NCBI GenBank assembly: GCA_033764335.1
Contig: JANRJC010000050.1
Coordinates: 5,625-69,624, forward strand
Direction: 5' to 3'
Source: JAGQVA01 sp033764335
GTDB taxonomy: Bacteria; Bacteroidota; Bacteroidia; J057
Length of the DNA: 64,000 bases
Below the pieces are notes generated by a model that worked only from the letters and a program-made list of their open reading frames with translations, was not told where the DNA came from and made no database searches. Positions 63,857 through 64,000 of the stretch are shown here, piece by piece (the first letter of the stretch is position 1; the number at the start of each line of letters is the position of its first letter). A program made the position numbers and the translations under genes.

Positions 63857-64000
63857 TGTCTGGATTTGCTATCTTTGCCCGGACAGTAGGTTTAGTCATA
63901 AAACCATTAGATTTACCAGATGTCCAATACACGAAAAGTTTACGACAAGGAATTCAAGGAACGCGCCGTGCGGCTGAGTTACGAGGCATCGAGCATGAGT
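63857..64000 (+). mobile_element. IS3-family insertion sequence, left end (continues beyond window)
   Basis: The beta-helix frame is interrupted at about 63,853-63,857, where sequence beginning TGTCTGGATTTGC starts; TG ends are usual for IS3-family elements. The transposase gene begins 63 bases later on the plus strand. The exact boundary and the target duplication cannot be fixed without the other end. Confidence 0.6.
63920..64000 (+). CDS. IS3-family transposase OrfA, N-terminal 27 residues (3' end outside window)
   Basis: The ATG at 63,920 opens MSNTRKVYDKEFKERAVRLS, followed by YEASSMS at the window edge. The text KxYDKEFKERAVRLS is the start of the helix-turn-helix OrfA subunit of IS3/IS150-type transposases, which binds the element's ends and is joined to the OrfB integrase by a frameshift. 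The opposite strand orientation relative to its neighbours and the truncated beta-helix gene next to it fit a recent insertion. Confidence 0.8.
   Translation, partial: MSNTRKVYDKEFKERAVRLSYEASSMS

Overview
The window looks like a chromosomal segment of a member of the Bacteroidota, most plausibly a Saprospirales/Lewinella-like or Cytophagales organism. The reasons are a type IX secretion (T9SS) C-terminal sorting domain, many PKD and IPT lipoproteins, a DUF1553/DUF1501 pair, and starts without strong Shine-Dalgarno sequences. Almost everything after position 1,900 is on the minus strand. No tRNA, rRNA or CRISPR array was recognised.

Layout. (1) 1-1,820, plus strand: the end of a DUF1553 protein followed by a DUF1501 protein. 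(2) 1,908-2,250: a toxin-antitoxin remnant in which the antitoxin is intact and the VapC/PIN toxin is collapsed to 42 codons by an internal deletion. (3) 2,340-12,774: a defence island transcribed leftwards: AlbA_2/Schlafen-type ATP-binding protein, HsdR, HsdM, HsdS, then an AT-rich phospholipase-D-like helicase. A G9 tract at the 3' end of hsdS sits where a one-base loss would fuse HsdS in frame to the helicase. (4) 12,806-41,949: nineteen consecutive minus-strand genes, almost all with signal peptides or lipoboxes. They include a papain-like (C1) peptidase, a caspase-like lipoprotein, three PKD lipoproteins, an astacin plus papain-like double protease, and at least eight, probably ten, members of an uncharacterised exported protein family (hallmarks: YYYLP near the N-terminus and DPxFxxRD in the C-terminal half). 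(5) 42,319-62,027: an insecticidal-type Tc toxin locus. TcA (about 3,180 residues) and a fused TcB-TcC (2,530 residues) flank a NodB deacetylase with a beta-trefoil tail and a serine hydrolase. A strong intrinsic terminator lies just after tcA. (6) 62,067-64,000: a small exported protein, then a beta-helix T9SS protein gene cut at its 5' end by an IS3-family element that runs off the window.

How the genes may work together. The Tc locus contains what is expected for pore (TcA), cocoon (TcB plus Rhs core) and cargo (C-terminal tip). The tip differs sharply in base composition from the cocoon, as expected of an exchangeable toxin module. The exported array next to it has the character of a large envelope or extracellular machine rich in proteases and repeat-built paralogs. 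A functional link between the array and the Tc locus is inference from proximity and shared strand only, and the terminator after tcA argues for separate transcription. The best candidates for something undescribed are the YYYLP/DPxFxxRD paralog array, the astacin/papain fusion, the HsdS-helicase slip site and the novel Tc toxin tip.
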